Positions 1 through 5,522 of a DNA stretch of 11,574 bases are shown piece by piece (within the stretch, counting starts at the first letter, position 1; the number at the start of each line of letters is the position of its first letter). The notes under the pieces are model-generated. The model was not told the origin of the DNA and did no database searches. It saw only the letters and a program-made list of their open reading frames with translations. The stretch spans positions 1-11,574 of the forward strand of contig JAICZB010000046.1 of assembly GCA_025933895.1 (NCBI GenBank), read 5' to 3'. The translations under genes were made by a program, and so were the position numbers. This DNA comes from Thermoleophilia bacterium (GTDB lineage: Bacteria > Actinomycetota > Thermoleophilia > Gaiellales > Gaiellaceae).

Positions 1-528
1 CTCCGCGGACCGCTCCTCGTGGTCGTCGCCTTCGGCATCGGCTGCTGCATCCTCCTGCTGACGAGCGCGCGCCTCGTCCGCCTGCCACTTCTCCGTCGCA
101 GCCGACGACTTGGGACCGTCGCCGGCCACGTCTCCGCACACAAGACAACCGCCGGGCGCCGCAGCGCCGGTGTCGCCGCGCTCTACCTGCTCGCCTGCTG
201 GACGGCGCGCGCAATCGGAACCGTCCTGCTGCTCAGCGCACTCGGCCTCCGCTTCTCACCCACCATTGCCCTCTGCGTGATCTGCCTCAGCGCCGCAGCC
301 GGCGTCGTTCCGATCACGGCCGGCGGACTCGTCGTCGGCGTCGGCGCCACCGCCGCCATCCTGCTCACACTCGGCGTCGGCAAGGACATTGCGATCAACT
401 TCTCCCTCGCTTCAGGCCTGCTCATCACCAGCAGCGCCACCCTCGCCGCCCTCTGCGGCGCCGCACTCTCGATCGCAACTCTCGCCCTCGCACGGAGACG
501 AGCAGCAGCACACGTGGGCGTCGCTTGA
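1..528 (+). CDS. Polytopic membrane protein, flippase-like / lysylphosphatidylglycerol synthase TM family (C-terminal part, 5' end outside window)
   Basis: The frame is open from base 1, so this is the C-terminal part of a longer integral membrane protein; a GTG at 19 is possible but unlikely as the true start. About 175 residues are visible. Hydrophobic segments are a helix at the left edge, a basic cytoplasmic loop rich in Arg, a helix in the middle (ALYLLACWTARAIGTVLLL), then two or three closely spaced helices rich in Gly, Ala and Val, with the short motif PITAGGL between them. In the UPF0104/AglD/MprF-type transmembrane family the corresponding position carries a P-x-x-x-G-G motif, which is why I assign it there. 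That family includes lipid flippase-like and aminoacyl-phosphatidylglycerol-transfer proteins; no substrate can be read from this part. The TGA stop overlaps the TTG start of the CarD-like gene, so the two are probably translationally coupled. Confidence 0.6.
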   Translation, partial: LRGPLLVVVAFGIGCCILLLTSARLVRLPLLRRSRRLGTVAGHVSAHKTTAGRRSAGVAALYLLACWTARAIGTVLLLSALGLRFSPTIALCVICLSAAAGVVPITAGGLVVGVGATAAILLTLGVGKDIAINFSLASGLLITSSATLAALCGAALSIATLALARRRAAAHVGVA

Positions 529-1040
529 CACCCGGCCTGAAACTCGCCGTCGGAGACATCGTCGTCTACCGCTCGCACGGGGCCGGGCCTGTGACGGCCC
601 GAGAAAGCCGAGTCATTCACGGCGAACAGCAAGAGGTAGTCGTGCTCGCGCTCGCCCGCGGACTGCGCGTCGAACTCCCGCTACAGCGCGCACGCGAACT
701 CCTGCGACCCCTGGCTGACGAGTCGGACCTCTCCCGCGTGCAGGAGGCGCTCGGCACCGATCAAGCCCTCAGCGGCGGCACATGGCTGAAGCGTCAGCGA
801 GAGTCCCTCTCGAGCTTGAACGACGGTGATCCGATCGGGCTCGCCCACATCATCCGCAACAGCGCACGCCGCCAAGCTGCGCGGTCATCGAAGGGCGGCA
901 AGCCACCCCAGTCGCTATGGGAACGCGAAATAGCCACAAGAGCACGCTCGCTTCTCTCGACCGAGATCGCTTACGCACGCCACGTCGAGCCCGAAGAAGC
1001 GAACGGCTGGATCGACCAGCAACTCACTCAACACCCATGA
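525..1040 (+). CDS. CarD/CdnL-family RNA polymerase-binding transcription regulator
   Basis: A 171-aa protein with the CarD layout. Residues about 7-60 form the RNA-polymerase-interacting Tudor-like domain, with the signature VGDIVVYRSHGAG near residues 9-21 and the GEQQEVVVLAL strand after it. Residues about 68-155 form the helical DNA-binding domain. Trp87 sits where Mycobacterium CarD has its conserved Trp85, which wedges into the upstream edge of the promoter bubble, and a basic patch follows (WLKRQRESL, then RNSARRQAARSSK). Family members bind the RNA polymerase beta subunit and stabilise open complexes, often at rRNA and stress promoters. The sequence differs from housekeeping CarD, with a shorter, more variable core and an extra C-terminal tail, so this may be a paralogue rather than the essential copy. 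The chosen TTG start at 525 overlaps the upstream TGA, and the ATGA at 1037-1040 couples it to the next small gene. Confidence 0.82.
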   Translation: MTPGLKLAVGDIVVYRSHGAGPVTARESRVIHGEQQEVVVLALARGLRVELPLQRARELLRPLADESDLSRVQEALGTDQALSGGTWLKRQRESLSSLNDGDPIGLAHIIRNSARRQAARSSKGGKPPQSLWEREIATRARSLLSTEIAYARHVEPEEANGWIDQQLTQHP

Positions 1041-1219
1041 CCGACGACCGCAGCGCGCCCGATGGCTGGCCGCATCCGCTCCTCTGCGCACGCTGCGTCC
1101 GCGCAGCTCGAGACCCGGATGACCGAACAACCTGGGTCACCCTCGCCGACGAGCAGATCTGTCCCGGCTGCGTAACGCAGAACGATCGCGAGCGGCTGCG
1201 GTTCGACGCAGACCATTGA
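1037..1219 (+). CDS. Small zinc-ribbon-like protein (60 aa), CarD operon
   Basis: ATG at 1037 overlaps the CarD stop in an ATGA junction and the frame ends in TGA at 1217-1219. The 60-aa product has two CxxC pairs, Cys17/Cys20 (CARC) and Cys42/Cys45 (CPGC), 21 residues apart, the spacing expected of a four-cysteine zinc ribbon or knuckle. There is no signal peptide or membrane segment, so a cytoplasmic zinc-binding protein is likely. I do not recognise a named family. Its position directly after a CarD-like gene suggests either a transcription-linked partner or a coupled small regulator; this is inference from context. The same frame stays open upstream to 917, but that part lies inside the CarD gene and reads as a shadow, so the ATGA start is preferred. 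Confidence 0.65.
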   Translation: MTDDRSAPDGWPHPLLCARCVRAARDPDDRTTWVTLADEQICPGCVTQNDRERLRFDADH

Positions 1220-1281
1220 CACTGCGTCCATCACCCCCTCTCCGTGTCGGCGGAGAAGCCTGACTTGCGATACTCGCACTC

Positions 1282-1422
1282 GTGGGTGAGGTCGATCCCC
1301 TGGGCACGCGAAGGGACGCGCTCGACGCGCTCCTTGACCAAAAGGTCGAGGAGGGTTACGTGATCGAGACCCGCACCGACACCCGCGCAAATGACGATGC
1401 GTCCGGCAGCCCCGAAGGATGA
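1282..1422 (+). pseudogene. Possible short or frameshifted ORF resembling small actinobacterial 'DxKxxEGYxIETRTDT' proteins
   Basis: A 46-codon frame opens at GTG 1282 and stops at TGA 1420. Its middle reads DALLDQKVEEGYVIETRTDT. This is strikingly similar in style to a family of small actinobacterial proteins, known to me from memory, that start with a helix followed by an EGY-x-I/V-x-TRTDT strand-turn and usually continue into a short hydrophobic or basic segment. Here the frame ends soon after that motif. An extra A in the AAA at about 1389-1391 would explain the break, because the next frame continues with MTMRPAAP. There is no clear Shine-Dalgarno before the GTG. I consider a decayed or truncated copy more likely than a working gene, but a genuine short protein or a sequencing error cannot be excluded. 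Confidence 0.3.
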
Positions 1423-1464
1423 TGGACGTCTTCGGCCACGGCTGACAGTGTCACTCGCACCCGC

Positions 1465-1472
1465 AAGGAGGT
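1465..1472 (+). promoter_or_regulatory. Perfect Shine-Dalgarno AAGGAGGT
   Basis: The eight bases AAGGAGGT match the full anti-Shine-Dalgarno and lie 6 nt before the ATG at 1479. This is the strongest ribosome-binding site in the window and is the main reason for accepting the 32-codon ORF that follows. Confidence 0.7.
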
Positions 1473-1478
1473 CGAAAC

Positions 1479-1577
1479 ATGGCGAGCAAGGACAAGAACA
1501 CGAAGAAGAGCATGGAAAAGAAGCCGGCTCAAAAGACGCTGAAAGAGAAGCGGCAGGCCAAGAAGGCAAAGAAGTAA
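1479..1577 (+). CDS. Lysine-rich small basic protein (32 aa)
   Basis: ATG at 1479 to TAA at 1575-1577 encodes 32 residues, of which 14 are Lys and one is Arg, with few hydrophobic residues. It begins MASKDKNTKK and ends KRQAKKAKK. The composition suggests a nucleic-acid- or ribosome-associated peptide with a helical, highly charged C-terminal half (KTLKEKRQAKKAKK). Support for real coding comes from the perfect AAGGAGGT at 1465-1472 and the hairpin 16 nt after the stop, which together make a complete monocistronic unit. Codons are dominated by AAG rather than AAA for Lys, as expected for a high-GC host. I recall short Lys-rich proteins of this kind annotated as hypothetical in actinobacterial genomes, but no function is known to me. 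Confidence 0.62.
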   Translation: MASKDKNTKKSMEKKPAQKTLKEKRQAKKAKK

Positions 1578-1592
1578 GGTCGACGGTTAGAG

Positions 1593-1613
1593 CCCGTCGG
1601 AGGCTCCGACGGG
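1593..1613 (+). terminator. Hairpin after the 32-aa ORF, probable terminator
   Basis: Perfect 9-bp inverted repeat: CCCGTCGGA at 1593-1601 pairs with TCCGACGGG at 1605-1613 around a 3-nt loop. It starts 16 nt after the TAA of the small gene. There is no T-run after it, which is common for terminators in high-GC actinobacteria, so efficiency is uncertain. Confidence 0.6.
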
Positions 1614-1629
1614 GGATTGAGATACTTGA

Positions 1630-1814
1630 CGGACCGCCGGCGACACAGCCGGAGTCCAGGGCCGCGGCATCGCCGTGGCGGCGACCGGGCAGGCGATCGA
1701 ACTCGCCAGGGGCGACGACAAGCACCGCTTCAATGGCCCAATCGTGGCCCAAACGCCGCTCGGCCGATCTACGCAGCCAAGCGGAACGACTCGGACAGCA
1801 GGTGGCTGGATTAG
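1630..1814 (+). pseudogene. Coding-like remnant between terminator hairpin and epimerase, apparently frameshifted
   Basis: Between the hairpin and the epimerase start, the frame starting at 1630 (right after a TGA at 1627) reads GRGIAVAATGQAIELARGDD from about 1660 and continues KHRFNGPIVAQTPLG. Of its 46 codons to 1767, 39 end in G or C, as in the real genes here. After about 1760 the signal moves to another frame, which reads RPIYAAKRNDSDSRWLD before TAG at 1812-1814; 15 of its 17 codons end in G or C. The pattern fits the 3' end of a gene with one indel and no start. I do not recognise the family. A structured leader or plain noncoding DNA remains possible. Confidence 0.25.
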
Positions 1815-1826
1815 TGTCCCGTCGCG

Positions 1827-2840
1827 ATGCGCGTCCTCATAACCGGCTCGAGCGGCCAGGTCGGAACCAACCTGGGGCTGCGCCTCCTCGCCGACGGCCA
1901 TGACGTCTTCGGTGTCGACAAGAGGCTCAACCCCTGGACCGACGCGTTCCCGACGCTTCTCCAGGATCTCGCGGGGCACTATCCGGCGTACCGCGGCGGC
2001 ATCGGAGGTGTCGAATACCCGGCCGCGGACGTCGTTGTCCATCTGGCGGCGTACGCCCGGGTCCACCAACTCGTGGCAGAGCCGCACCGGGCGCTCGAGA
2101 ACGCCGTCATGACATTCAATGTGCTCGAGTACGCGCGCGGACTCGATCTCCCGGTCATCTTTTCCTCGAGCCGCGAGGTCTACGGCGACATTCATCATTT
2201 CGAAGGCTACGACGAGTCGATCGCCGACTTCGCCTTCACGGAATCTCCGTACTCGGCATCGAAGATCGCGAGTGAAGCGTTCGTGTACTCGTACGCGCGC
2301 TGTTACGAGCTCCCCTACCTGGTCTTTCGCTTCTCGAACGTCTACGGGCGGTACGACAACGACCTGCACAGAATGGTGCGAGTGGTTCCGCTCTTCATCC
2401 ACCGTCTGGCGCGGGGAGAGCCGATCACCGTCTACGGCGAGGAGAAGACTCTCGATTTCACGTATGTCGACGATTGCGTCGACGGAATGGCACACGGCAT
2501 CGAGCGACTCGTCGAGCGGCGGGTCTGCAACGAGACGATCAACCTCGCGTACGGGGAGGGGAACACGCTGATCCGGCTGACAGAGCTCATTTCCGCCGAG
2601 TTGGAGGTCGAGCCCGAGCTGACGATCGAGCCTGCGTTGCTGGGCGAGGTGACCCGCTACATCGCGGACATCGGCAAGGCGCGCAGATTGCTCGACTGGG
2701 AGCCTCAGACGCCGCTCGCCGAGGGGATTCCCAGGGCCGTCGCCTGGTTCCGCGAGCACCGGGCCGCCCATCCAGAGGAGGAGCAGCCGATCGCAGCGGA
2801 CGCCATGATCGGCTGGAAGGCGAGGAGCTCCGGCGCGTAG
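1827..2840 (+). CDS. NAD-dependent nucleotide-sugar epimerase/dehydratase (extended SDR)
   Basis: A 337-aa cytoplasmic enzyme of the extended short-chain dehydrogenase/reductase family, which acts on nucleotide-activated sugars. The Rossmann motif G7-S-S-G10-Q-V-G13 opens the protein, Asp31 at the end of strand 2 is placed to bind the NAD ribose, VVHLAA (70-75) follows, Ser114/Ser115 (SSSREVYG) supply the catalytic Ser, and Tyr142-SAS-Lys146 is the catalytic YxxxK. SNVYGRYDND and the later DFTYVDDCVDG are typical of UDP-glucose 4-epimerase / dTDP-glucose 4,6-dehydratase relatives. The exact substrate cannot be assigned: it could be a 4-epimerase, 4,6-dehydratase or UDP-glucuronate decarboxylase relative. 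ATG at 1827 is the natural start because the GxxGxxG lies immediately after it; no good Shine-Dalgarno is visible, so a leaderless mRNA is possible. It converges on a glycosyltransferase gene, which suggests a shared role in glycan synthesis. Confidence 0.85.
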   Translation: MRVLITGSSGQVGTNLGLRLLADGHDVFGVDKRLNPWTDAFPTLLQDLAGHYPAYRGGIGGVEYPAADVVVHLAAYARVHQLVAEPHRALENAVMTFNVLEYARGLDLPVIFSSSREVYGDIHHFEGYDESIADFAFTESPYSASKIASEAFVYSYARCYELPYLVFRFSNVYGRYDNDLHRMVRVVPLFIHRLARGEPITVYGEEKTLDFTYVDDCVDGMAHGIERLVERRVCNETINLAYGEGNTLIRLTELISAELEVEPELTIEPALLGEVTRYIADIGKARRLLDWEPQTPLAEGIPRAVAWFREHRAAHPEEEQPIAADAMIGWKARSSGA

Positions 2841-2841
2841 C

Positions 2842-2866
2842 GTCGCCCTCCCGAGGCCGGGGTGAC
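2842..2866. terminator. Weak hairpin between convergent epimerase and glycosyltransferase genes
   Basis: GTCGCCCT at 2842-2849 can pair with GGGGTGAC at 2859-2866 (two G-U pairs) around a 9-nt loop. It occupies the whole 25-nt gap between the two convergent stop codons, touching the glycosyltransferase's TAG, so it could act as a bidirectional terminator. The pairing is imperfect and no T-run is present. Confidence 0.28.
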
Positions 2867-4272
2867 TAGGTGGCGGTGCGCGCGTTCCGCTCGAACTTGT
2901 TCCAGGTCTGGTCGCCGCGCAGGTAGCCGACCACGCCCCGGGCCCGGGCGAGCATGACGAGCGGGCGGTAGAGGAAGAGCTCGAATGGGCCGAGCAGGCA
3001 GAGGCGCAGCAGGTCGCGCAGCCGGTAGAGGCGGTTCGTGTAGTCGTCGACGAGCACCGCGACGTTGGCGAGGATCCCGTTCAGGACCGCGAGACTCACG
3101 ATCGTCAGCGCGAAGACGCGCAGGTCGAGCAGACCCGTGGCGACGGCTACCACGAGCACGACGAGAGAAAGACTCTCGACGAACGGAGCCACGATCTCGC
3201 TGAGCACGTAGAAGGGGAGCCCGATCAGGCCGACGGTCCCGTAGCGGGGACGACCGAGCATCCGCCGGTAGGCGAAGACGGTCTCCATGATCACGCGCTG
3301 CCAGCGCTCGCGCTGGCGGATCAGCGAGCGGATTCCGGTCGGCCCCTCGGTTGCTCCGACCGTCTCCCCGAGCGAGAGGATGCGGTACGGCTTGCCGAGG
3401 CGGCGGAAGTGCTCGTGGACGCGGAACGTGAGCTCGATGTCCTCGCACGTGAAGCCGGTCGAGAAGCCACCCACCTCCTCCAGGACGTCTCGCCGCCACA
3501 TCGCGAACGCGCCGGCGTTGCAGAGCATGAAGTTGAAGCGACTCCAACCGAGCCGAGCGGTCAGGTAGGAACGCTCGAAGTCGAGCTGCTGGAACGCGAG
3601 CAGGGTCCGCCGGTCGACGCAGCGGGCGCCGCGCGGCTCGGCGATCCGCGCCTCCGGCTTCTCCGCGACACCGAGGATGCTCGTGACTCCGATCACGTTC
3701 CCCGGATCGCGGAGCACGAGCCGCATCCCGGCCATCAACGCGTCCGGTGCGAGGAGGGTGTCCGCGTCGATCGCGAGCACGTAGCGATAGCGGGCGAGGT
3801 TGAGAGCGCAATTCAGCGAGTCGGCCTTGCCGCCGTTCTCCTTGTCGACGACGATCAGCCGCGGGTCGGTCGCGCTCCGGTAGGTCCCGCGGACCGGCTC
3901 CGTCTCGAACCGTTTGCGGTAGAAGATGTGGCGCGGCTCGAGCTGAAACGCCTCCCGGAGGACATCGAGCGTCCTGTCAGTCGAGCCGTCGCTGACCACG
4001 ATCACCTCGAACTCGGGATACTGGTTCGCGAGCACCGAGCGCACCGCGTTCACGATGGGCACCTCTTCGTTGTAGGCCGCGAAGAGGACGCTGACGGGGA
4101 TCGTGAAATGCGAGTCGAACGCGCCGGCGAGGTCCTCGGCGTCGCGCTGCCGGGCACGGAAGACGCCCTCGAAGAGGGAGACTGCGGCGAGCGCGAAGTA
4201 GCTCGTGTAGATGACCGCGAGATAGCCGAAGCAGGCATAGACCGCCCAGCGCAGCCCCACCTCGAGTGTCAC
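2866..4272 (-). CDS. Membrane family 2 glycosyltransferase, processive (PgaC/cellulose/hyaluronan synthase-like)
   Basis: Starting from the GTG at 4272, the product has 468 aa. An N-terminal membrane segment (about 11-33) precedes a cytoplasmic GT-A domain: SVLFAAYNEE (61-70), VVSDGSTDRT (92-101, UDP-sugar-binding Asp95), AIDADTLL (167-174, the DxD metal site), CEDIELT (276-282, catalytic acid region) and the Q-R-E-R-W motif at 320-324. This set is characteristic of processive GT2 synthases such as PgaC/IcaA, hyaluronan and cellulose synthases. Four or so hydrophobic segments between about 346 and 440 would form the channel, and the end (GDQTWNKFER) resembles PgaC-like enzymes. The polymer or lipid product is unknown. 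The frame is open for another 56 codons upstream, but those encode an Arg/Gly-rich stretch inside the HEAT gene; the GTG overlapping the HEAT stop (GTGA) is the better start and implies translational coupling. Confidence 0.85.
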   Translation of the reverse strand: MTLEVGLRWAVYACFGYLAVIYTSYFALAAVSLFEGVFRARQRDAEDLAGAFDSHFTIPVSVLFAAYNEEVPIVNAVRSVLANQYPEFEVIVVSDGSTDRTLDVLREAFQLEPRHIFYRKRFETEPVRGTYRSATDPRLIVVDKENGGKADSLNCALNLARYRYVLAIDADTLLAPDALMAGMRLVLRDPGNVIGVTSILGVAEKPEARIAEPRGARCVDRRTLLAFQQLDFERSYLTARLGWSRFNFMLCNAGAFAMWRRDVLEEVGGFSTGFTCEDIELTFRVHEHFRRLGKPYRILSLGETVGATEGPTGIRSLIRQRERWQRVIMETVFAYRRMLGRPRYGTVGLIGLPFYVLSEIVAPFVESLSLVVLVVAVATGLLDLRVFALTIVSLAVLNGILANVAVLVDDYTNRLYRLRDLLRLCLLGPFELFLYRPLVMLARARGVVGYLRGDQTWNKFERNARTAT

Positions 4273-5336
4273 GACGCGACCGCCAGCCTGGGCTCGTCGT
4301 CGGCGTCGTCGCGGACCGTCTCGCCGCCTGGTCCCACGCGTGCCACCGCAGACTCCACGAGGGCGTCTCCGGCCGCGCCGCGTACCCTCGCGAGCACGCC
4401 CGCCGCCTCTGCGTCCCCGGACGCGGCCGCCACCACGCACCGGTCGAGATACCCCGACTCCTGCAGAACCTCCGCCGCGGAGTCGCGGGCGAACGGGTCG
4501 CCGTCGTCGAGGAGTCGCAGCGCTTCACGGACCCCTGCCTTGCCCAGAGCGACCAGCGCTTTCTCCGCGGCGTCGCGCACCCACCACGAGGGGTCACGAA
4601 GCAGCTCGGCCACCGCCGGGGCCGCACGTGTCACCCCGGCCTCGCCGAGCGCTCGCGCCGCATGCACCCGCACGTACCACTCGTCGTCCGCGAGCAGGCG
4701 GCGCAGCGCGATCGCCGGACGCCGGTAGAACACCGGCAGACCTTCGGCGAGCGCCGCCCGAACGTTCGGAGACGGATCGTCCAGCAGCTCCGTGATCGCC
4801 GTCCACGACAGCGACGAGCCGCTGCGCCCGATCACCTGCAGCGCCCAGAACTTGACGTCCGGAGGGCCGTCGCCGAGCAGCTCCTCGAGGAGCGGGCCGA
4901 CGTGCTCGCGCGGCTGCCGTTGGAGCTCCGTCGCGACCCGTGCGCGGCCGGTCCGCCATTCGACGAGAGCAGTGACGAGCAGCTTCGCGGCCAACTCGTC
5001 CGCACGTGCCGAGACGGCGGCGAGCGCACCGAGGCGCACGTCTTCGTTGCGGTCGGCCAGTGCGTCCGCGAGCGCCTGCCGCTCGGCGACGCGGAGAGGG
5101 GTCGACGTCTCCGCGATCAGCCGAAGCGCCTCGATCCGGCTCCACCTCCGCCGTCGCCTACGGTCGGTCGCGAGCCGCACGCGCCGCGAGCGAGGCGTGG
5201 CTGCCGTGACGCGGCGGACGCCGCGCAGCCGGCCCGGATCGCGAGCGACCCGCAGGCGCCCGGCGATGACCGCGGCGAACGTGATCGCCCACGCAAGAGA
5301 AAACGCAAGCAGGATGAGGAGAGGCGCCGCAGCCAC
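4269..5336 (-). CDS. Membrane-anchored HEAT-repeat protein, paired with the glycosyltransferase
   Basis: About 355 aa from the GTG at 5336 (a TTG lies one codon earlier, and the frame stays open to a TTG at 5429). The chosen start puts a transmembrane helix (APLLILLAFSLAWAITFAAVIAG, about 4-26) at the N-terminus, followed by a very basic linker (about 27-66, with a run of Arg near 59-64) and then some six HEAT-type helical repeats, at about 85-111, 147-173, 176-205, 208-234, 239-265 and 267-295. Clear copies are LLADDEWYVRVHAARALGEA and LLRDPSWWVRDAAEKALVAL. The positive-inside rule and the basic linker place the repeats in the cytoplasm. HEAT repeats are protein-interaction scaffolds, so the likely role is to bind or regulate the adjacent glycosyltransferase, with which it shares a GTGA overlap. 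No enzymatic motif is visible. Confidence 0.78.
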   Translation of the reverse strand: MAAAPLLILLAFSLAWAITFAAVIAGRLRVARDPGRLRGVRRVTAATPRSRRVRLATDRRRRRRWSRIEALRLIAETSTPLRVAERQALADALADRNEDVRLGALAAVSARADELAAKLLVTALVEWRTGRARVATELQRQPREHVGPLLEELLGDGPPDVKFWALQVIGRSGSSLSWTAITELLDDPSPNVRAALAEGLPVFYRRPAIALRRLLADDEWYVRVHAARALGEAGVTRAAPAVAELLRDPSWWVRDAAEKALVALGKAGVREALRLLDDGDPFARDSAAEVLQESGYLDRCVVAAASGDAEAAGVLARVRGAAGDALVESAVARVGPGGETVRDDADDEPRLAVAS

Positions 5337-5522
5337 CAACCCGTTGTCGGCAACTCGAGGCGAAGAGTCGAGCGCTCGTTCGAGTACGAAGCATTGAAAG
5401 ACTGCCCCGCGGATTCCGTGCCGGCGCAAACCTCTCGGCCCCGGCTCCGTCGAATGTAGTCAAATGCGACTTCTGCCACTACGCGGAGATCCGCGGCCGC
5501 TGAGGTCACGTATCGTCAGGCG
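5337..5522. promoter_or_regulatory. Divergent intergenic region between HEAT/glycosyltransferase operon and FtsH-like operon
   Basis: About 186 bp separate two divergent operons, so it must hold promoters in both directions. The only candidate I can point to is TATCGT at 5511-5516, placed 7 nt before the FtsH-like ATG, which would give a leaderless or nearly leaderless transcript; no convincing -35 box accompanies it. On the minus strand a TTGACT (5464-5459) resembles a -35, but no -10 follows at the right distance. The alternative, longer HEAT start (5429) would occupy half of this region. Confidence 0.3.

Noticed and set aside
1216..1221. Consensus -35 box TTGACA at the end of the zinc-ribbon gene
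   Set aside because: No TAnnnT-type -10 is found 16-19 nt downstream (the region is TCTCCG-like), so the match is probably chance.
1587..2771. 394-codon minus-strand frame opposite the epimerase
   Set aside because: No motif, antisense composition, and the plus strand has complete SDR signatures.
4273..4440. 56-codon N-terminal extension of the glycosyltransferase frame
   Set aside because: It encodes an Arg/Gly-rich run lying within the HEAT gene; the GTG at 4272 overlapping the HEAT stop is the more natural start.
3409..5459. Long plus-strand frames opposite the glycosyltransferase and HEAT genes
   Set aside because: Both are charged, low-complexity antisense readings; the minus strand has GT2 motifs and regular HEAT repeats.
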